A stretch of DNA of 10,499 nucleotides from Actinobacteria bacterium 13_2_20CM_68_14 (GTDB taxonomy: Bacteria; Actinomycetota; Thermoleophilia; Gaiellales; Gaiellaceae): contig MNDB01000029.1 of assembly GCA_001914705.1 (NCBI GenBank), positions 1-10,499 of the forward strand, read 5' to 3'. How positions within the stretch are numbered: position 1 is the first letter of the stretch; each line of letters opens with the position of its first letter. The notes beneath the pieces are model-generated. The model saw only the letters and a program-made list of their open reading frames with translations, had not been told where the DNA came from and did no database searches. Below are positions 1 through 5,379 of the stretch, piece by piece. The translations under genes were made by a program, and so were the position numbers.

Positions 1-936
1 CCAAGCGCGACTGATCACGTTCCCGTACTCGCCGACGAGGTTCGGCAGCTGCTTGCCATCGAGCCCGGCGAGACGGTGGTGGACGCGACCTTTGGCGCCG
101 GCGGGCATGCGGCGCTGCTCGCCGCCGACCTGCGAGGGGAGGGGCGGTTGATCGCGATCGACCGCGATCCGACCGCGCGCGCGTACTTCGATCGCTTTCG
201 CAAGCAGACCGGGATTCAGGGCCGCTTCCTCCGCGGCGACTTCTCGATCGTGCTCGAGCAGCTCGCCGACAACGGCGCCCGCGCCGACGCGATCCTCTTC
301 GATCTCGGCGTCTCGTCGATGCAGATCGACCGCCCGGAGCGCGGCTTCTCATACGCCGCCGACGCGCCGCTCGACATGCGCATGGATCCCTCGGCCGACT
401 ATTCCGCCCGCGAGCTGGTCAACGAGGCCTCCGAGCGCGAGCTGACCCACATCTTTCGCCAGTACGGCGAGGAGCGCTACGCGAAGCAGATTGCCCGCGC
501 GATCGCGCGCCGGCGGCGCGAGCAGCCGTTCGAACGGACCGGCGAGCTTGTCGAGACGATCAAGAACGCGATCCCGGCACCGGCCCGCTTCGGTGACGGA
601 CACCCGGCGAAGCGCGTCTTCCAGGCCCTCCGCATCGCCGTCAACGACGAGCTGACCGCACTCGAGGATGCGCTGCCCGCCGCGGTCGACCTCCTGAAGC
701 CGGGCGGCAGGCTGGCGGTGATCAGCTTCCATTCGCTCGAGGACCGGATCGTCAAGCGGTTCCTCCGCGACCAGGAGCACGGCTGCACCTGCCCGCCGGA
801 CTTCCCGGTCTGCGTCTGCGGCCAGGAGCCGGTGCTGCGCGCGACGCCGCGCCGAGCGATCCGGCCCAGTGCGCGCGAGACGGCGAGCAACCCGCGGGCC
901 GCATCGGCGCGGTTGAGGGCCGCGATCAAGGTTTAG
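1..936 (+). CDS. rsmH: 16S rRNA (cytosine(1402)-N(4))-methyltransferase RsmH (MraW), 5' end cut by window edge
   Basis: SAM-dependent enzyme that methylates N4 of C1402 in the 30S P site. The frame is open from base 1, and codons 7-11 read HVPVL, the conserved opening of RsmH, so only a few N-terminal residues lie outside; 311 codons are visible against about 313 residues in E. coli. The SAM-binding DATFGAGGHA is at codons 28-37, DLGVSSMQID from codon 101, SFHSLEDRIVKRF from codon 242, and the usual basic, Asn-Pro-Arg-containing tail ends at TAG 934-936. A GTG at base 76 is too far downstream to be the start because it would remove HVPVL. Codons 262-273 hold a CxC...CxC pair (C262, C264, C271, C273) seen in many RsmH proteins; its role is not settled. 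As is typical, it opens the dcw cluster, followed by ftsL and ftsI. Identification is very secure. Confidence 0.97.
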   Translation, partial: PSATDHVPVLADEVRQLLAIEPGETVVDATFGAGGHAALLAADLRGEGRLIAIDRDPTARAYFDRFRKQTGIQGRFLRGDFSIVLEQLADNGARADAILFDLGVSSMQIDRPERGFSYAADAPLDMRMDPSADYSARELVNEASERELTHIFRQYGEERYAKQIARAIARRRREQPFERTGELVETIKNAIPAPARFGDGHPAKRVFQALRIAVNDELTALEDALPAAVDLLKPGGRLAVISFHSLEDRIVKRFLRDQEHGCTCPPDFPVCVCGQEPVLRATPRRAIRPSARETASNPRAASARLRAAIKV

Positions 937-962
937 TGGCCCATCCAGCGACACATGCCGGC

Positions 963-991
963 TTCTGGCCCGCGATCACGCGGCGCCAGAG
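963..991 (+). promoter_or_regulatory. hairpin A in the ftsL leader
   Basis: Bases 963-969 (TTCTGGC) pair with 985-991 (GCCAGAG), and 970-974 (CCGCG) pair with 979-983 (CGCGG). This gives a 12-pair stem (one T-G wobble, one bulged C at 984) closed by the tetraloop ATCA at 975-978. No T tract follows, so it is not a classical intrinsic terminator. Its 3' arm (985-991) is also the 5' arm of the larger structure 985-1050, so the two cannot form together. The pairing is read directly; any function is inferred. Confidence 0.5.
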
Positions 992-1050
992 CCCACGCTC
1001 GCTCTTGCCAAGGCTGCCAGCCTTGGCCGCGACCGAGTGCGGCCTCTGGC
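985..1050. repeat. 66-bp imperfect palindrome between rsmH and ftsL
   Basis: Nested complementary arms: 985-991 with 1044-1050 (7 pairs), 993-994 with 1041-1042 (2 pairs), 996-1001 with 1034-1039 (6 pairs, one G-T), and 1007-1015 with 1019-1027 (9 perfect pairs, GCCAAGGCT/AGCCTTGGC, 3-base loop). The arms are interrupted by two single mismatches and one 5x6 internal loop. In total there are 24 pairs around one centre at 1017. It is extended and symmetrical enough to exceed the usual chance stem in GC-rich DNA. Candidate roles are a leader RNA structure controlling ftsL-ftsI, or a REP-like extragenic element. Confidence 0.6.
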
Positions 1051-1086
1051 TTGGTGCTCGCGACCCAGATACTCGGCGGCATCACT

Positions 1087-1093
1087 GGAAGGG
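1087..1093 (+). promoter_or_regulatory. ribosome binding site fixing the ftsL start
   Basis: GGAAGGG lies 6 nt before ATG 1100. No comparable site precedes the earlier in-frame GTG at 1037, so it supports the ATG at 1100 as the ftsL start. Confidence 0.6.
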
Positions 1094-1099
1094 CCGCTG

Positions 1100-1507
1100 A
1101 TGGCGTCCTGGCACGCAGCCGCCGCAGCGCCGGCCCCGGCACGAGCTCCGGCCCGAAAGCGTCCCCGAACTCGTGATCTAGATCACAAACGGGCGCGGCC
1201 CGCGCCGCGGCGCCGCGCAAAGGCCAAGGGCGGGGTCGCCGGCGGGCTCGCTTGGATCATCGTCGCCGGGGTGCTGCTCATCGGGATCGTGGCGCTCAAT
1301 GTCGCCGTCCTGCGCCTGAACATCCGGCTCGACCACATGAACAACCAGAGCCAGCAACTGCAGGCCGAGAACGCGGCGCTCGGCGCGAAGCTCTCCGCCG
1401 CGGTCTCGTCGCCGCGGATCCAGGCGCTCGCCAAAGCCCGCGGGTTCGTTCCGGCCGATCCGACGACGATCGGCTACGTCGACATCGCACCGCGCGGCGG
1501 CCGTTGA
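1100..1507 (+). CDS. ftsL: FtsL-like cell division protein (135 aa)
   Basis: Small bitopic membrane protein in the FtsL position, directly upstream of ftsI. In the family, FtsL complexes with FtsB/DivIC and FtsQ and activates FtsW-FtsI septal synthesis. Visible layout: a cytoplasmic tail (residues 1-48) made almost only of Ala, Pro, Arg and Lys; one membrane segment at about 49-71 (LAWIIVAGVLLIGIVALNVAVL); a coiled coil at about 72-102 (including MNNQSQQLQAENAALGAKLS); and a short external tail with ARGFVPADP, typical of FtsL/DivIC. The ATG at 1100 is chosen for its ribosome site; a GTG at 1037 in the same frame would add 21 residues without family character. TGA 1505-1507 overlaps the TTG of ftsI. 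The basic tail's only acidic residues (D26, D28) are encoded by the palindrome at 1173-1186. FtsL diverges quickly, so assignment rests on topology and position. Confidence 0.85.
   Translation: MASWHAAAAAPAPARAPARKRPRTRDLDHKRARPAPRRRAKAKGGVAGGLAWIIVAGVLLIGIVALNVAVLRLNIRLDHMNNQSQQLQAENAALGAKLSAAVSSPRIQALAKARGFVPADPTTIGYVDIAPRGGR
1173..1186. promoter_or_regulatory. CRP/GlxR-type palindrome, copy 1 (inside ftsL)
   Basis: GTGATCTAGATCAC is a perfect 14-bp palindrome. It matches the core of the E. coli CRP consensus (TGTGA-N6-TCACA) and the TA-centred form TGTGANNTANNTCACA described for actinobacterial CRP/GlxR. The outer bases are C on the left (mismatch) and A on the right (match). It lies 73 nt into ftsL and encodes D-L-D-H with AT-rich codons, including the seldom-used CTA, in an otherwise GC-rich basic tail. 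An identical 14-mer lies in murD. The sequence match is certain; binding is inferred. Confidence 0.55.
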
Positions 1508-3198
1508 GCGGCCGGCTCGCGAACCGCCGGATCCGCCTTCTCCTCGCGCTCTTCGCGATCGTCTTCGGCGCCACTCTGCTTCGCGCGATCTGGCTCCAGG
1601 GCGTCCGAGCCCAGTCGCTCGGCGAGATGGCGGCAAGCCAGCACCGGACGACGGTCGATCTCGCGGCGAATCGCGGCACGATCTACGACAGGACGGGCGT
1701 CCAGCTCGCGGTGGGCGAGCAGGCGATCACGATCTACGCCGATCCGTTGCAGATCCGGGACGCGACGAAGGTCGCGCCAGTAGTCGCGCGCGTCCTGAGG
1801 CTCGCTCCGAAGCAGGTATACGAGAAGCTCTCCGACCGAGCGCACGGCTTCGTCTACGTCAAGCGCAAGGCTGACGCTGCCCGCGCCCAGCGGCTTCAGC
1901 GCCTCCACATCCCCGGGCTCGGCTTCTATCCGGAGGAGCGGCGCATCTATCCGCAGCACGCGATCGCCGCCCAGGTGCTCGGCTACGCAGGCGTCGACAA
2001 CCACGGCCTTTCGGGGCTGGAGCTCGCTCTCGACAAGCCGCTGGCCGGCCGTCCAGGGCGCGAGACGCTCGTCCGCGACCCGCTCGGACACGTGCTCGAC
2101 TCGATCGTCTCCAGGCCCACGCGTAACGGCAGCGACGTCTCCCTGACGATCGACCACAACATCCAGGCGACGGCGGACGAGGTCCTGCGCGAGACCGTCC
2201 AGAAGTGGCATGCCAAGGACGGCACCGCAATCGTGCTCGACCCGCACACCGGCGCCGTGCTCGCGATGGCCGTGGCTCCTTCCTACGACGCCAACAGCTT
2301 TCCCAGCGTCCCGAGGGACCTCCAGCGCAACCGCGCGGTCACCGACACGTACGAGCCCGGTTCGACCTTCAAGCTCGTGACGGTTGCCGGCGCGCTCTCG
2401 ACGGGGCTCGTCACGCCCCAGGAAAAGTTCACACTGCCCTACGAGATCCAGGTCGCCGACCGCCGGATTCATGATGCGGAGCCGCGCGGAACCGAGACGA
2501 TGTCGGTTGCCCAGATCCTCTCGAAGTCCTCCAACGTCGGCGCGATCACGCTCGCCCAACTGCTCGACAAGAACCGGCTCATGTCGTGGATCTCACGCTT
2601 CGGCTTCGGGCGCCCGACCGGGATCGACTTCCCCGGCGAGAGCCAGGGGATCGTGCTTCCGGCGGACAAGTGGTCGGGCTCGACGATCGGGAACGTGCCA
2701 ATCGGCCAGGGAATTGCAGTGACGCCGATGCAGATGGCCTCCGCCTACGCCGCGATCGCCAACGGGGGAATGTGGACGCGGCCGCATCTCGTCGAGCGCG
2801 TCGGCGACGGGCCGCCGAGGCCGGTTGCCCGCCACCGGATCGTGACTCGTTGGATCGCGCGCGAGCTGACGTCGATGCTCCAGAACGTCGTCCTGGACGG
2901 CACCGGGACGCTCGCGCAGGTTCCCGGCTACCACGTTGCCGGCAAGACAGGCACCGCCGCGAAGCCGGACTCGCACGGCGGCTACTCGAGCTCGAAATAC
3001 GTGGCTTCGTTCGTCGGCTTCGCGCCGGCGACGCGGCCGCGGCTTGTCGTTCTCGTGACGGTCGACGAGCCGCAGGGCGCAATCTGGGGCGGCGTGGTCG
3101 CGGCGCCGGCCTTCAAGGCGATCGCTCAGCAGACGCTCCAGTATCTTTCCGCGCCCCCGGACGCCCCAGGGCAGGTCGCCGCTACCTCGGCGCCTTGA
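1504..3198 (+). CDS. ftsI: Peptidoglycan D,D-transpeptidase FtsI (PBP3, class B PBP, 564 aa)
   Basis: Monofunctional (class B) penicillin-binding protein that cross-links septal peptidoglycan as partner of FtsW. After a short basic N-terminus comes one membrane anchor at about 11-34. The PBP dimerisation domain follows, opening with RGTIYDRTG at 57-65, then the transpeptidase domain with all three active-site motifs: STFK (nucleophile S287, K290), SSN (342-344) and KTGT (K481). No PASTA repeats follow; the protein ends soon after the transpeptidase domain. The frame is open well upstream, but TTG 1504, overlapping the ftsL TGA as TTGA, gives the normal FtsI N-terminus (MSGRLANRRIRLLLALF) and implies translational coupling to ftsL. 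The 3' end overlaps the opposing mrdA-like gene by 17 bp. The SxN motif and dcw position separate it from PBP2/MrdA. Very secure. Confidence 0.95.
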   Translation: MSGRLANRRIRLLLALFAIVFGATLLRAIWLQGVRAQSLGEMAASQHRTTVDLAANRGTIYDRTGVQLAVGEQAITIYADPLQIRDATKVAPVVARVLRLAPKQVYEKLSDRAHGFVYVKRKADAARAQRLQRLHIPGLGFYPEERRIYPQHAIAAQVLGYAGVDNHGLSGLELALDKPLAGRPGRETLVRDPLGHVLDSIVSRPTRNGSDVSLTIDHNIQATADEVLRETVQKWHAKDGTAIVLDPHTGAVLAMAVAPSYDANSFPSVPRDLQRNRAVTDTYEPGSTFKLVTVAGALSTGLVTPQEKFTLPYEIQVADRRIHDAEPRGTETMSVAQILSKSSNVGAITLAQLLDKNRLMSWISRFGFGRPTGIDFPGESQGIVLPADKWSGSTIGNVPIGQGIAVTPMQMASAYAAIANGGMWTRPHLVERVGDGPPRPVARHRIVTRWIARELTSMLQNVVLDGTGTLAQVPGYHVAGKTGTAAKPDSHGGYSSSKYVASFVGFAPATRPRLVVLVTVDEPQGAIWGGVVAAPAFKAIAQQTLQYLSAPPDAPGQVAATSAP

Positions 3199-5077
3199 CT
3201 CGGAAGTACGCCGAGTAGATCTCCTTCGCCGCCGGAGCCGCCGCCTCGGCGCCGAAGCCGCCGTGCTCGATCATGACGACGATGACGAGCTTCGGGTTGT
3301 AGGCCGGCGCCCAAGAGGCGTACCAGGAGTGGTCGCCGCCGGGGGGTGCCTCTGCGGTTCCGGTCTTGCCGGCGACCTGAACCGGGAAGTTGCCGAAGAC
3401 CGCGGCGGAGGTGCCCGAGTGGGCACCGGCGATCAGGCCGTCCCTGATCGCGTAGGCGTCGGTGAGCCTGAGGTGCCGCCGGGCCGGAAAACGAAGCTCG
3501 CGAACGATCTGCCCGCTGGAGTTGAGCACGGCCTTGCCGATGTGGGGGCGGACGACCGTGCCGCCGTTGGCGAGCGTCGAGTAAGCGACCGCGAGCTGTA
3601 GCGGCGTGATCGCAAGCTGGCCCTGGCCGACCGCGAGGTTGATCGAGTAACCCTCGTACCAGATCCGCTCCCACCGCTGCTTGAACGTCCGCTTCAGCCA
3701 CGCGGGGGTCGGCACGAGGCCGGAAGCCTCACCGGGTACGTCGAGGCCGGTTGGATGTCCAACGCCGAGCCGCCGGGCCCAGTCCTGCATGTAGAGATGG
3801 CCCTTCTGCTGCTCGGCGTAGAACATGGAGCCGAGGCGGTAGAACCAGGTGTCGCAGGAGATCGAGAGTGCCTGGGGTAGCGTCAGGTTGGCGTTAACGC
3901 TCGACTCGACGTTGTGGAAGACGTGGTTGCCGACCGTGTACGTGCCCGTGCAGGCGAGCGTCGAGTAGGGACTGATCAGTCCCGACGCGAGGCCCGCCTC
4001 GGCGACGATTGGCTTGAAGGTCGAGCCGGTGGGATATACGCCCTGCGTCGCGCGGTTGACGAGCAGATGGCGCGGGTCGTTCGGATTGAACAGCGAACGC
4101 AGGTACTCCGGGTCGGTCGCTGCGCGAGCCTGGTCGAAGCGCGGATAGCTCGCGAGCGCATAGACGGAACCGTCGCGCGGGTTCATCACGACCGCGGCGC
4201 CGGCATGAGCGTCGTAGTGGCCGTTGGCGTGCGCGAGCGCGATCCCGTCCTGAACCGCCTTCTCCGCAGCGCGTTGCAGCCGCAGGTCGATTGTCAGCTG
4301 CAACCCGCTCGCGGGGCGCGCGACGCGGACGACGCGCGCCGGCCCGATCGGCCGGCCCTGGGCGTCGACGACGACACGCGCCTTGTCGAGCCCGCCGTTC
4401 AGCAGGCGGTCGTAGGCCGCCTCTGCGCCCGACTGGCCCACGATCGCGCTGGCGCGGAGCCCCGGATAGGTATGAGCGGCGAGCTGGGTGGGGCTGATCT
4501 CGCCGAGCAGGCCGAGGAATTCACCGCCGATCGAGCCGCTCGGGTAGCTCCGCTCGGGCAGGGCGACGACGCGGATTCCCGGGAACTCACGCGCATGCTC
4601 GTCGAGGAAGTAGCCGAGGTCGCGGGTGATCCGCGGCAGGACGATTGCCGAGGAGTAGGGCGACTTGAATTCGCTGTGTCGGACCCGCTGGATGAATCGC
4701 GTCGCGGAAGCTCCGGAGAGGTCGCTGAGCCGCCGCAGGAGCATGCGGCCCTGGTGAGTCGGCCACCAGCGGCCATGCTTGTCGATCACGCCGAGCACCG
4801 ACGAGTCGACCGAGACGGCAAGCCCGCCGTTCGTTCCCGCCAGCACGCGGCCCTGCGAATCGACGATCTGACCGCGCGGGGCGGGAAGGTCGATCAGGCG
4901 GTAGGTCTGGCGTTGAGCTGCGAGCGCGAAATGCGGCCCCCGCACGACCTGGAGAGACCACAGGCGCAAGGCGAGCAACCCGAAGAGGCAGAGGGTGGCG
5001 AGCCCGATTATCCCGACGCGGAGGAAGAAGCCGGCGCTGCCGTGAAAGTCGGCGGCGGCGACTGAAACCGGTCGCAC
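3182..5077 (-). CDS. mrdA: PBP2/MrdA-type peptidoglycan D,D-transpeptidase, reversed within the dcw cluster (631 aa)
   Basis: Class B penicillin-binding protein of the PBP2/MrdA type, which in the family works with RodA in lateral wall elongation. It has a membrane anchor at about 21-41 (VGIIGLATLCLFGLLALRLW), a dimerisation domain opening with PAPRGQIVDSQGRVLA, and transpeptidase motifs STFK (S352, K355), SCD (407-409) and KTGT (K571). The SxD motif with Cys (SISCDTWFYRLG) is typical of MrdA rather than FtsI. The length fits the family. The start is uncertain: GTG at 5077 is the nearest conventional codon, but the frame stays open to about 5207 and encodes a basic stretch (RGRRRVRIPRRLG) just upstream that would suit the cytoplasmic tail; no ATG, GTG or TTG lies in it, only CTG (5143) or ATT (5095). 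The gene is convergent with ftsI (17-bp overlap) and divergent from murE. All catalytic motifs are intact, so it looks functional. rodA and mreBCD are not in the window. Confidence 0.9.
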   Translation of the reverse strand: MRPVSVAAADFHGSAGFFLRVGIIGLATLCLFGLLALRLWSLQVVRGPHFALAAQRQTYRLIDLPAPRGQIVDSQGRVLAGTNGGLAVSVDSSVLGVIDKHGRWWPTHQGRMLLRRLSDLSGASATRFIQRVRHSEFKSPYSSAIVLPRITRDLGYFLDEHAREFPGIRVVALPERSYPSGSIGGEFLGLLGEISPTQLAAHTYPGLRASAIVGQSGAEAAYDRLLNGGLDKARVVVDAQGRPIGPARVVRVARPASGLQLTIDLRLQRAAEKAVQDGIALAHANGHYDAHAGAAVVMNPRDGSVYALASYPRFDQARAATDPEYLRSLFNPNDPRHLLVNRATQGVYPTGSTFKPIVAEAGLASGLISPYSTLACTGTYTVGNHVFHNVESSVNANLTLPQALSISCDTWFYRLGSMFYAEQQKGHLYMQDWARRLGVGHPTGLDVPGEASGLVPTPAWLKRTFKQRWERIWYEGYSINLAVGQGQLAITPLQLAVAYSTLANGGTVVRPHIGKAVLNSSGQIVRELRFPARRHLRLTDAYAIRDGLIAGAHSGTSAAVFGNFPVQVAGKTGTAEAPPGGDHSWYASWAPAYNPKLVIVVMIEHGGFGAEAAAPAAKEIYSAYFRVKAPR

Positions 5078-5272
5078 GCCGAGCCGCCGCGGAATGCGGA
5101 CTCTGCGCCGGCCGCGCCCCGGCTGAGAGACGAAGTCGCTCAGCGCACGCGGCCCGGTTCGGCTTCGGGCACGTCGCGGCCGTGGCGGCGCACTACCTGG
5201 GGATCGTTATGTTCGGTCGGGACGGGTGCCATCGCCGTTCGTACCGCTAAGGATGCCCGCTTCGGAAATGGG

Positions 5273-5301
5273 TTGCCAGGTGATCCATTTGACCCTGGCG
5301 A
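5273..5301. repeat. inverted repeat upstream of murE
   Basis: TTGCCAGG (5273-5280) and CCTGGCGA (5294-5301) are complementary, with one T-G pair, across 13 bases. Six of the pairs (GCCAGG/CCTGGC) are perfect. No T tract follows. It could be an operator half-site pair for a dimeric regulator or a weak hairpin. Confidence 0.35.
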
Positions 5302-5320
5302 AACGGCTGCAAACGCCTGC
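5301..5320 (+). repeat. tandem 10-bp direct repeat upstream of murE
   Basis: AAACGGCTGC (5301-5310) is followed immediately by AAACGCCTGC (5311-5320), 9 of 10 bases identical. The repeat period is about one helical turn and it sits roughly 45 bp upstream of the -10 element, so a regulator bound there would contact one DNA face. Function is inferred. Confidence 0.4.
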
Positions 5321-5360
5321 CTTTTGGCGCACCGGCGCCCGCAGTGGTGGCTGGGCCCGT

Positions 5361-5369
5361 TGGTAGACT
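5361..5369 (+). promoter_or_regulatory. extended -10 promoter of murE (probably leaderless)
   Basis: TGGTAGACT combines a TGn extension with the -10 hexamer TAGACT (5364-5369), matching TAnnnT. The usual spacing to the transcription start places +1 at or within a few bases of the murE ATG (5380). No Shine-Dalgarno sequence lies between 5370 and 5379, which fits a leaderless mRNA. No good -35 box is seen 16-18 bp upstream, which is tolerable for an extended -10. A dedicated promoter is expected here because the reversed gene cuts murE off from ftsI transcription. Confidence 0.55.
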
Positions 5370-5379
5370 CGCCGCGCAG

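Larger units (their letters stand above)
937..1099 (+). promoter_or_regulatory. rsmH-ftsL leader region with strong inverted repeats
   Basis: This 163-nt gap is the only sizeable one inside the same-strand rsmH-ftsL-ftsI run. The open frame starting at ATG 955 has no recognisable protein character and runs into ftsL in another frame, so I treat the region as non-coding. It contains two strong competing secondary structures, at 963-991 and 985-1050 (listed separately). A weak -10-like GATACT at 1068-1073 lies about 26 bp before the ftsL ATG, but with no convincing -35 box. The region could be an RNA leader (attenuator), a DNA operator, or a remnant of an extragenic palindromic element. Confidence 0.5.
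5078..5379. promoter_or_regulatory. divergent intergenic region between mrdA-like gene and murE
   Basis: About 300 bp with no convincing gene on either strand; longer open frames here are antisense shadows. If the mrdA-like protein starts upstream of 5077, up to about 130 bp of the left part is coding. The right part (about 5210-5379) is less GC-rich than its surroundings. It carries an inverted repeat (5273-5301), a tandem direct repeat (5301-5320) and an extended -10 promoter (5361-5369). I found no convincing promoter reading toward mrdA; CATAAC on the minus strand near 5190 is only a weak -10 candidate. Confidence 0.6.

Noticed and set aside
784..819. Cys-rich CxC...CxC insert in RsmH as a novel metal site
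   Set aside because: Similar Cys pairs occur in many RsmH/MraW proteins, so it is not unusual here.
955..1176. Possible small gene of 73 codons between rsmH and ftsL
   Set aside because: It has no good ribosome site, runs into ftsL in another frame, and its sequence is explained by the palindromic structure. No recognisable protein features.
1252..1503. Upstream extension of the ftsI frame from TTG 1252
   Set aside because: This part is an Arg-rich shadow of ftsL. The FtsI N-terminus begins properly at TTG 1504.
3971..3980. ACTGATCAGT, a 10-bp palindrome inside the mrdA-like gene
   Set aside because: Short, single copy and within conserved coding sequence; a chance occurrence is likely.
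3914..5065. Plus-strand open frame of 383 codons antisense to the mrdA-like gene
   Set aside because: It mirrors a gene with three intact catalytic motifs. Its Arg/Asp/Ala/Val-rich translation has no domain character, a usual artefact of GC-rich codon bias.
5289..5294. TTGACC as a -35 box for murE
   Set aside because: No -10-like hexamer lies 15-19 bp downstream, and it is far too distant from TAGACT at 5364.
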